From: Amaurobius ferox
Taxonomy: Eukaryota; Arthropoda; Arachnida; Araneae; Amaurobiidae
NCBI GenBank assembly: GCA_951213105.1
Contig: OX578145.1
Location: forward strand, 8,019,191 to 8,083,190
Direction of reading: 5' to 3'
Length of the DNA: 64,000 nt
Below the pieces are notes generated by a model. The model was given only the letters and a program-made list of their open reading frames with translations. It was not told the DNA's origin and searched no databases. Positions 32,701 to 44,700 of this stretch are shown piece by piece (position 1 is the stretch's first letter; every line of letters starts with the position of its first letter). Both the position numbers and the translations under genes were made by a program.

Positions 32701-35700
32701 TTTGCATTTTATCAATTTTTAGATAAATTCATTATTTAAACAATTGTAAAATTTTAAAAACATTTTTGTAAAAAGAAAAGGTGAGGAAATTTTGTTGAAG
32801 AGGTCAAGAAACATCAAGAAATTGTATTGGACAAACCTGGTAGAATGGCATTTTTATAATGCGAATATGTTGAAGACCCAAACTGTCCTACTCATCCTAG
32901 GACTTGAGCAACCATTTGGACTGTCGAGAATGCGAATATGTGTAATTCTGAAGATATTGTATATTTTTAAAATTTAAAATGAGAAATTAAAAAAAAAATT
33001 AAATAGCCTCACTATTATTAAATGTGTGGATGCTTTGTGGGGTGGATGGGGGAGAGGGGTCATTAGCTCCTCTTTACCTAAAACCTAATTTTGGTCAGTG
33101 TGCAGTCTCTTTGTTATGATCAGAGTTGTGTCATGATCAGAAAGCCACATTCCTTATCAAGTAATGTAAAACAGTGGCTCAAAATGGGACCTTACTTAGG
33201 ATTCATACACACACACACACACACAAATTTGAAATTTCAAAGTTAAATCAAATAAATAAAATTGGCATCACATCTGATTTCAACCAGCAGAAACAACAAG
33301 CACACAACTATAATAGAAGGTCTTTATTTCACTTTTTTAAGACGTACAAAACTTAAATCAAATGTTACTTCAAATCAAATGTTCTTAAATCAAATGTTAA
33401 ATAAAATGTTACTTCAATGTCTGCAAATAATAATTGACTTGGAGATTATATGAGATGAATTTTTTGCCAGAAAAGTAGGAAATTTTTAGTGGTATATAAA
33501 GCATAGGTGTGAAGATTTCCAGAGTGCATATGGGTGCTTGAAACTTGGGAAAGTACTTGAATTTTAGATTAACATTTTCAAGGCCTTGAAAGTACTTTCC
33601 GCCGTAAAGATAGTTCTTGAAATGTTACAAATGTATGGCAGAAAGTATAAATAATGAATAAAAATTTTAGTAAAATTTGAAAATACTAAATATTTACCAT
33701 GAAATTAATTTCTTTACAGTTTTAATTTTAGTGTATTTTTGTTATTTAGCTGATTATGCATGACATAATACCTTTAACGAATCAAACGTTCACTGATCTC
33801 TTTTGGTTTTCTATTTGTAACCCTTGAAGGGAAATCTAAGAAAAGAAAAAACTTGCTTAACATCCAAAATTTCTCACCTTTATTCTTTACAACATATTTG
33901 TTCCTTCTTGGATTTCGTGAATTTTTGAATTAATTATTCGTGAATTTTTGAATCAATTAAGCTCTCCTTGTTTGAAATCCTTCATTTCGTAACCTGGTAG
34001 ATTGAGTAGCATTTCCTTACATTTTGTTCACTGATTCAATGGCTTCAAATACATTAAAAAGCTTCTAATTTCAGCTTCATAGGAAAGGGAAACTGCTTCG
34101 CAGTAGTAGTAGTGCAGGAGTTATTGTGATGAATATTTTCGACAAATTAAAAGATGAACATCTACAAAAGCCTTATTCCGAGCTTTTAAGTATCATGTCG
34201 GAGTCAACTGGTCTTTCAATTGCTCATATCATTCAGATGCAGTATGAATTTTGTACAATTTAACGTAAATGTGTATAATTTAACATTTTTAATGTGACTT
34301 TAGAAATGCAGACTAAAAATGTTTAACAGTGCGGCTAAAAATGTTTAACAGTGTATAATATGTGTGCGTATGCAAAACTTTTGCATACTTTGAAAAACAT
34401 GCTAATTATCTTCAAAATAAATTGTAATTTTTGCACTTGCATATCATTCTTTGAGAATTTATTTCTTGCATAATTTTTAAATTATTGCCCAAACCAGAAA
34501 TTATAGACATGAATTCTCAATAAAATTATATTACAGATTGATATATAAAAATTGAAGGAAACATAAATCGTATTTGAGATAATTATGCCAAATATGGGAC
34601 AACCTCTCTCACTTATCTGTGGTGGGCCACTGCAGATAAATTCAACTGTAGCAAATCAGAGCTTTAGATTTATGAATTCAGACTTCTTACAGTCTCTGTA
34701 TAATTAAGTTTAGTTGTCCCTGAGTATAACAAGTTTTGTTTTTAATGCAAGAGGTGATTGATATGTAAATACAGTAGATACAATTTTCATATGTGATCAT
34801 AATTTATTCTAAAGTTTTGTGAACAGGTGGTTTTAATGATTCTGTTTGATTAGTATTATTGTGTAGTACATCTGTATTAATATACTTATTTTCTACACAC
34901 TACTTGAGAATTTTTCTTCATAACCCTATTAAACAATACTTTTGAATAAATAGCCAAGAAGGAGTGGTTTGATCAGTGACCATTGCTTCAAGGTTTTATT
35001 GTATAGATTAATAAATAAAGCACATCATTAAAATACATAAATATACAAGATAATTTTGAGCCAAAGATGAGAGTTTTTTTATCATAAAGTGTGGGATTTT
35101 CCATTAAAAATTCTTAAATTGTAAAATTTCCATAAAACCTATAAAAACTGGAATCTCTCTATATTTATTGGCAAAAAATGCAAAAGTCAGAGGCTGTTAA
35201 GAAAATTCAGATAGTTGGATGCTAAGGTTTTTGAAGTTGGTCTTAAATCATGTTTTATAGTCTACATTTTTCTTGGCATTTTTGTGATAAGTAATTCAAT
35301 CTAATTTCAATGATTTCTTAAGCTGTGCTTTATTCTATAAAACACTTTACTGTATTTTGACTTAAATCGATTTTGTAACATATTTCATTCTAGAATGATG
35401 TCAAATTGGAAGACGATGATATCCTTGGCAGCATCATGGAGGATTTGCACAAAGAAGCTGCATCTCATGTTACTCCTAAACCAATGGTGCTCACCAAAAA
35501 GCACAAAATGAATAATTATTCACCTGTTCAAAGGTATTTGAGATTATTTGAATGTATTGTACCTTTTTTCATTAAACTTTACTTTGTATTTGTGTTATTT
35601 TACATTTCCTTTACTGCAAATGTAAATGACTGTTTGTATTGGGTCCATTTGTCAGGATTTCTATGTTGTGATTGAAATAACTCAATAACTATTTTGGCAT

Positions 35701-38700
35701 GATAAAATTATGAATTTTGTATTAACATTTTTTATATTCGTGCATCTGAAAATAGAAGTTCTAGGTTTTAAAAGAAGTTTGTTAGAAGTTCTATAGGTAG
35801 TTGGGTTACATGTGTAGTTGGGTTACACTTCAGGGGTTGAAATTCAGGATGGGATGGTGGGATTCTTATAAAAAAAAATTTAACTCCTGTCTCAGAAATT
35901 GTGTAGAGTGGGATCTCTTGCCTTCAAATAAGTGGTAAATCACAACTTTTTGTAATCTTTCATGGCACAGATGTATTTTCGATCTTACCCCTTTGATTAC
36001 TCTCTTCAGTGAAAAGTTGCCATCTGACGGGAAGAAATATGCAGCATTCCGAAATTCTTTGTATTATTTTGCATTCAAGGATTGCATTTATTAAGCATTC
36101 CTGCCACAGTTCCCTACTCCCTCTGTCTATATTCTGGGAGAGAGGTGGTTCAAATAGGGAACTGGGTCCCTGCATGGAGGATAGATGAGGTCTAATCTAT
36201 TCTCGATGGAGGAGAAGAGGATTGATTGATTAATCTCTCCTGAATGGTGGCATGCATTGTCCAATCAGATCTAATTGTGGTTATTTATTGACTTGACCAG
36301 CGATTTTAGTTATTTTATTTAGAAGATCTATTAGTTCACGTGTTTACGGTTAATTATTTTCACATACATTGTGCAATTGCGCATACTATAAATACCATTT
36401 CTATAAATAGTACTATAAATAGTATTTCTATAAATAATATTATAAATAATATTTCTATAAATAGTACTATAAATAGTATTTCTATAAATAGTATTTCTAT
36501 AAATAATACTATAAATAGTATTTTTATAAGTAGTACTATAAATAATATTTTTCTATAAATAGTGTTTCTCATTCTTTAACAGCCAATGTTCATGTGAAAG
36601 TTTGAATTAAAAAAAATTGTCTGCACTGAAAGCTGTTATTTTTGGTATTGCCACGTTCTAAAAACTTTTACGGTTGATTATTGTACCGTGAGTAATATGA
36701 GGATCGGTACTAAGTACTCTGTATCTGTCTAATAGTAATGGGTGCTCTTCTCCAAGAGTATGGTTTGTTCACACTAATTATGACCAGCTTTTTAATAAAT
36801 ATGCATGTTTTCAGTGAGTTGTTTACTTATTTAGGTTTCAAGCCAACCCTTTTACGAAGAACAAGAGTCCTTTGGCTGCTGATTTTGTTCCCCGAAGTAC
36901 AAATGGCATTAAGTCAAGCCCACCACTTCTCAGTAAAAAGCCTCTTCAGCCCAAAATTGTGGATTTTGATACTGCCAGGGCAGAAGACACTTTGGAGAAG
37001 CCCCCGGACACTGTTAGTCAAGTACAAGAGATCACAGAAGAGATGGAGGATGATTTTAAGTTTGGTACGTTAAATATTTTGAGTTTATAGGTCATGCTGG
37101 AGCTTTGAATTTAAATTTTGTGCTCTAACTCGGGGAAATAGTTCAGGCCTTAAGAAAATACTTTTAAAAGTTTTCATAAATTGGTGAAAAATTAACATTT
37201 TCGAGAGATGTAGTATATATATTTTTTTAATTAAAAAATTTACTTTAATATGGCTAACATTTCTACACTGCTGGAAAGTAGACATTCATTCCTTTAAATT
37301 TAAAACAACATGTCTGAATTGTCTGTTTTGGGTAGATATGAGAAATGTATATTAAATTAGCATACATCATTTTTTGTTTGTTTAATGTTGAAAAAAGCTG
37401 TGATGAATAAAACCTCCCTTTTTACCTATTTTTTTTTTTTTTTTTTTTAAATTTATCTTCATTCTATATATTTTTTCTCTAAAAATTTAATTTAAAAAAT
37501 GTAAGTCAGTAGTCCCCCCCCCCGCCCCTCCCACACACACAAAAATAAAAATAAATAAATACATACATAAATAAAAAGCTTTATAAGGGTAATGTAAGTT
37601 TTCTCAGAGCTTAAATATGATATTTTGAAATAACCTTTTTATTTCCATCCTAGTATATGCAATGCACACATCTACATGCTATAGCTTAGACTTTATATAT
37701 CTTTAAAAATCTCTCTCTTAAGAAATTTAGATGTCAATTTTACATTTAAATACTTAATTTTTTAAAAGTTTAAGTAATTTTAGATTTAAAATGAAATATA
37801 TTAACATTTCTTCTGTGACAAGCATGCACTATCTATGGTTTTGGCTCATTGACATTATATTTTGATTCTGCAGATCCTAGTGGAGACATATTTGACGATG
37901 TTGAAGGTCTAACCCTGGAGGTGGAAGAAGCCACCCCACCCTCCCAGGCAGAAGAGACTCCTCCCGCCCAACCTTCCTTTCAAGGTTCTCTGAATTCTGA
38001 AAAACAGAAGTAAGTGCAAATGATAATAGTTTTTACAACAATTTCTTTTCATGTGTGATATTCTGGCTTTAGAACAACTGTCAGCCCGTGTTAAATTTCT
38101 ACTTTCTCCAAAAAAGAGAATTTTTTTTATTGCAAAAACAGACCCCTAAATAGGCCATGGCAATCATTTGTGTTTAGAAACCGCATCTGTTAAATGGCTT
38201 ATTCAGGAGTCTGTCCAGTAACTTTTTGCAGGTGTGTGTTTTTTGTGTTTTTTTTTTCTAACTGTGAAAAAATCAACCCAGTGAAATAGTAAACTTCTCC
38301 TAATCCCACTTATTTTTTTTTTATGTATTGCATTGTAAACTTATTGGAATTTCACTTTGTATGTATTAAAGGAGTTAATAAATACATTAATTAAATGCAT
38401 TAATTAATAACAATGCTTTATGAATAATGAATGATCCACCCCTGAGCCCATAAAACTCATCGACTACTCAGCCCATATTAAGTTGAGTTTGCAGGGTTCT
38501 ACTGCAATAATAATAAAAAAACTTTAAAAGGAAACATTACAGCTTACAAGTAATGAGAAAAGCATATTTTATCAGTTTCCTGGGAGAAATATAAAGTTTT
38601 CCAATGTGGCTGTAAATTTGAAGAAGTGACTATATTTCTTAGAAAGTATTTAGTTTGTGCTACAGAAAAAAAAAAAAAATTCAATGCAATGTCTGGTATG

Positions 38701-41700
38701 TTCTTAACCACTTCAGCGGTTTGGACGAGATATTATGTCAAACCGAATTTCCCCGTTCAGTGGCCAGGGTGAAAAAATCTCGCTGAAAATATCTGTGCCA
38801 CTACTGGCTTTGACGACCCACTACAAAGGGGCAAGCTTGCTTTCTTACAATACAACAGTTGCATTTCCCCATTTGTCGGAAAGAACAAGGGGTGTTCTGG
38901 GATCTAGATTTATGACTGACCTGTCATTCCTGGGTAAATAGCTTCTTTGAAATTCCAGCATTTTAAAAGTACTTTATTTAAAAGATATTATAATACAAAA
39001 ACTAATACTACCAAGTGATTTTGGAAGTAATACAAGCTTCTTAAAAAATTGTAAAATGAACAATTGCATTAACAATTGTTAAATAAGTATTACTTCATGT
39101 TTCCTAATGCTTTATTAACATTTTTTCTCTTTTTCTCAGTAGTTTCGAGCATGTTATGATAATTTGTGATATCTATGATTTTGTCTTGAAGAAAAAAGCT
39201 CATTTTGCTTTCAAAACTGTCAATACCATTATTTTTACTTTCTCATAAAATTGTATAAAAAATATTGCTTTCTAAAAAATTCGGATTCTGGATTTAAGCA
39301 GAAAATCACGTTTAAAGGCCTCCTGAACTCGTTTCGAATAATTTTGTAAAGTTACCTGCACGTGTGTGTATGTGTGTGTGCACGATAACACAAGAAAAAA
39401 TGCAGATACACCTATAAAATTTTATGTGTTATTACATTTTACAAAAAACTAAAACAAGTTAGACGTTTTAGTAATTTTCATGATTACAAATCAAATTATT
39501 CGAATTTTTTAAATTCCTAAGTATTATTTTCTATGGAAAACACACTCAATGGTAATTTCTTGAACAATGATGGTAGTATATAATATATGAAAGAAATTGA
39601 TGATTTTAACAACGCAATGAATGTTAATAGTTTCCAAATAACTTATAAGCCACATAAATACAATTAGTCGATTCTTACAAAAATATAAATAAAAACCATT
39701 TTAAAAGAATAATTTGGATACAAAATCTGAAAAGATACATCGTTTTTTTCCCCATTCTGATATTGATTGTAATACAAGTAGAACTATATACAATAGCATA
39801 TGAATTGATAAGAAAGTCGAGTGGAGACTCACACTCCAGATATTGTGTATATTGAATGCAAATGTAGATTTAAATATGCGAAGAAATAAAATATAAATTT
39901 ATTCTAATTTTATGGCTAGTATCTTTCAAAATTTTCAAAGTCGAGTGAAGACTTGTAAGATATATTAATAATACAAATAAACAAATATGTTTTATGAAAA
40001 ATCGTTTAAGTTAACATTATTATGCATTTTATGGATGTTCAATTACACTACAAAATATAATACTAAGTTATACAAACATTATTTCATTTTGCGATACCTT
40101 TATAGACATTTGTTAAATTCCCAGTTTCATCTGATTAATATTTTTTTATTAACAATTAAGTATAATTTTCTACAATTGATTTGGTTTAACTGTGTATAAA
40201 CTAAGTAGTACCATCAAAGGTACCTGTTATCACCATTATTATTTTCCAAAGAATATGCCATGGAAATTTAAAAATTCAAATAATTTGAGTTCTAATCAGT
40301 AGAATTACTAAAAATGTTCTCTAGTTTAAGTTTTAACATAATGTATCTACACCTAAAATTTAATAACGGTACGTGTATTATTTATTGAGTTATTGTGACC
40401 ACACCCCACAACAAGCTTATACATACACATTATATTCACAAACAGACATTTTTTCAAAAGTGTTCGAAATGATTTCAATATCTTAAAACTTGTTTAGCTG
40501 TCAAAATCTTGAGTACTTTTAATACAAATCAATACTTTCTCTGTATGAGAAAGCAAAAAATTGCACAACAGTGTTTTTCAATTTAGGACAAATAAAAATG
40601 TATTGTTTTCTAATAAATATTTGCATTTCAAATTTTGATGTAATAAGTGAAATGAATGCCTATTTCTTCCTGTTAATGAATGTCTTTTAAATATAGAAAA
40701 TGATATGTTATTCCAATCATTGCAGCAGCTATACAAGTTTTAAAGATATCTTTAATACATATATCAGAAATCTATATATACTAATTGCCAAGTGTCCGTC
40801 TGTCTGTCCGTCTGTCACGCTTTTTTTAGGCACTTGCCGAATAGATAGAGACTTGCAATTTGGTACACTACTCGGTCATTCGATAAAACCCCCTGAAAAA
40901 ATCAAATTTTTCGAAAACGTTCTCTAGAGGGGGTGCTCCACACCAAAACGTTCGAAAAGTGAAATGATAGGAAAGCATGTTTGCGATAAGATAGAGACTT
41001 CAAATTTGGTGTATGGGTAAATCGTTCGAAAGGAAGAAAGTGTGCAATTTCAGATTTCCAATACTTTCTACTTAAGTGGGTGCCGCACACCAAAATGTTC
41101 TATTTACCGAATAAATGAGAAAACACTCCTTTAAAATTTGATAGAGGCTTGAAATTTGGTATATGGGCTAATCATTTGACGAAAACACCCAAGACGAATA
41201 TAGTATTTCAAAAATGTTCATTTAAGGGGGTGCTCCAGAGAAAAACTTTCAAAAAGTGTATTGATAAAAAACCATGCTTCGGGATGAGATAGAGATATCA
41301 AATTTGGTGTAAGAGTAGATAGTTTGGAAGGAAGAAAGTGTACAATTTCAGTTTACTAATATTTTCTACTTTAGGTGGTGTCGCACACAAAAATGTTTGA
41401 TTTTTGGAATGAAGTAGAACCCCCCCCCCCCCCGGAAAAATCAAATTTTTAAAAAACGCTCTCTAGAGGGGGTGCTCCACCCCAAAATGTTCGAAAGGTG
41501 AAATGATAGAAAGCATACTTTGCCGTAAGATAGAGACTTCAAATTTGGTGTATGGGTAAATCGTTCCAAAGGAAGAAAATGTGCAATTTCAGATTTCCAA
41601 TATTTTCTGCTTCAGGGGCGCCGCATAGCAAAATGTTTGATTTACCGAATAAATGAGAAACGGCTCCTTTAAAATTTGATAGAGGCTTGGAATTAGGTAT

Positions 41701-44700
41701 CTGGACTAATCATTTGATGAAAACACCCAAGACGAATATTGTTTTTCAAAAACGTTCGTTTAAGGGGGGTGCTCTAGTAGAAAACGTTCGAAAGGTGAAT
41801 TGATAAGAAAACATACTTCAGGATCAGATAGAGATTTGAAATTTGGTGTACAAGTAGATAGTTTGGAAGGAAGAAAGTGTTCAATTTCAATTTTCCAATA
41901 TTTTCTACTTTAGGGGGTGTCGCACACAAAAATGTTCGATTTTTGGAATAAAGTAGAAATACGCCTTTTAGAACGTGATAGAGGCTTGATATTTGGTATA
42001 TGGGTGAATCATTTAATAGAAAACCCAAAAAGAATCAGGTTTTTCAAAAATGTATATTTAAGGGGGGGGGGGGGGGTACTCCAGAAAAACATTCGAAGGG
42101 TAAAATGATAGAAAAAACATGCTGCATGATGAGTTAGAGACTTTAAATTTGGTATACGGATAGATAGTTGGAAAGTTCAATTTCAGTTTTTCACATTTGC
42201 TAATATAGGGGGTGCCACATACTAAAATATTCGATTTTACGAACAACTGAAAAACACCTCCTTTAGAGTGTGATAGAAGCTTGAAATTTAGTATATGGGC
42301 TAATCATTTGATAAAAAAAACCTAAGATTATTACGGTTTTTAAAAATGATCATTTAAGGGGGTGCAACACAGAAAAACGTTCGAAATATGAAGTGATAGA
42401 AAAACATGCTCCACAATAGGATAGAGACATCAAATTTGGTGTACTGGTACATAGTTTGAAAGAAAGAAAGTGTGCAAATTTCCAATATTTGCTACTATAG
42501 TGGTGATGAATGCCAATATGTTCGATTTTCGGAATAAGTGAGACACGCTTCCTTGTGATAGAGGCTTAATATTTGATATATGGGCCAATAATCTGATAAA
42601 AAACCCAATACGAACAGAGTTTTTCAAAAATGTTCATTTATGGGTGTGCTCTAAAAAAAAAAGCATTCGAAAGGAGAGATGATAAAATAATATGCTTCGG
42701 GGTGAGATAGAGACTTTAATATGGTGTAATGGTAGATAATTCGAAAGGAAGACATGCACAATATAAATTTTCCAATATTTTCTTCTTTAGGGGGTTCTGC
42801 ACACTAAAATATTCGATTTGCTGAATAAATGTGAAACGCGAATTATTAAAGAAATGACAATATTTAGGGGGTGCTTATTGCGAGACCGCCGATTTTCAAC
42901 GGGTATTCGGCTAGTGTATTTCTAATATTTTATCTTTGATCCATACCTTCTAAAACTCAAAACTTCAAACAATTGAGAATGAACACTTATTTTCACCATT
43001 TTAAAATACTTTTTTTTATATGTTTTCTTACGCATAATGTAATTTATCAAACCAATAGGTATTCTATGTATTTTATGGTGAATTTTAAAGGAAATAGCAA
43101 TAGTTCTTTTACTTTATTATTTGTTGCTAAACTCATTGAGAGTTCTTTTGTACCTGGATTACAATATTGTTGGGAACGGAAGGCAAGTTTAGGAGGGGTA
43201 CTTTCGAATAACTAGACCAGCAAATTTCATGGAAATGCATTTCCTAATTCATCATTGTTATCTCAGCGCCTTTGTCGGCTGAACATTGTTATCTCTGAGC
43301 CTTTCTCTGCAATTTCTTTCCATTATTCAGTTTCTCGGGCACAACAATAAAAATCCTTAATATGTTAAAAAGGGTATTTGTAAGAGCGGCATAAAAGATT
43401 GTTCTCACCCCCATTGTTGAGCAGAGTTCCCCAGCCTCACTACCTCTTTGCGATCGCCAGGGAGGCATCGAGTTTTTATAGTCCTTTAGGACAGTGATGC
43501 ATATTCTTTGATTGATCGATCCCACTAAAGCATTATTTCATTTACGAGACCCCATGCCATCATGTAAATTGAAAATGGGTTAAAAATTGTATTTTAATAT
43601 ACGTTTTATAAAGGTGTTTATTTTATATTCACCAATATTAATTCTATTTGACAATTAAAACTGCCCCAAACTCCATTTTAGATTTATTTGGAAATTCTGA
43701 AAAATTCCATAAAACAACTTCCCTCCACCCTCCCTAAACACCAGGAAAAATTAGGAAGAAAATAAAAAATTTCATTCTTGAATAAAATAAATTTATTGAT
43801 AAAGATGCATTTTATTTTTTATAGCTGAAAATTCTGCTTGAGAATCTTTCTCCCTACATACTCTGCTGTATTTGAGGGGAATTGAAGGAATTCTGATTAC
43901 TTCTTTTAGCAGAAAATTCGGAGTAAGAGCCCCCCTACATCTCCGATATTCAGTCGTATTTGAGGGGGCGAATCAATGGAATTCTTGCAAAATACAAAAT
44001 GTTCAACTGTGCAAATCGAAATTTCAGCAATGACTATGGAAATTTCAACATAAATCTATATATTAAAACAGAAATAAACAAATCTTTTTCGTATCCTCTT
44101 ATCACTAAAAAAATTTCGACAACCACTTTAATAAATACTCACAACCCTAAATTTAATCAGGAACCAAAAGTTGTGCACAACTGATTTATAAAACTCTCCA
44201 TAACAATATTTTTCAATGATAAATTTTAATCTTTATAAAATTTGTTGGGAAGCTATATGTTGAATTTGTTTAGTTGTTTTCTTAATATATATATTAATCA
44301 AAATTTAAAATATGAGTGTTTACTTGTTTGTCTCATCATCACGAGAGAACGGCTGCACCGAATTTCATGAAATGTTGATTTGTAACCTTGTTAAAATCCC
44401 AATTGAAATATAGGCGTCCTTCTGTCTTCTTGTCTTTCTGACTGATGTTAATTCCATTTTTAAGCAAAGTAGCTATATAGCAGATGGTATTTTTTTATTA
44501 CATTCTATTAATAAAATGATTTATAGTTTTTGATTCCATTGTGGTTACTATGCTAATCGAGTTACATTTCATACCGAAATCATCTGCTGGCAATTGTTTT
44601 TAAACTAACTTTTGCAAAACAATATTATAACTAATGATTATTGGATTTAAATGTCTAAAAACTTTTAAACTAAGGTAACATTCAATGATCAGAGATGAAA

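Noticed and set aside
34075..34241. Extra POLA1 exon
   Set aside because: Acceptor and donor-like sites exist, but the length (167 nt) breaks the phase 0-0 join of exons 5 and 6, and the protein looks transposon-like.
36340..36572. Asn/Ile/Ser-rich repeat proteins on both strands
   Set aside because: They are translations of a 15-bp minisatellite.
38735..38941. 68-codon frame in POLA1 intron 8
   Set aside because: Composition is repeat-like, it begins at a piggyBac-type TTAA end, and no domain is visible.
43240..43560. Possible gene fragment on the minus strand
   Set aside because: The frame is short with no recognised motif; more likely an unclassified repeat.
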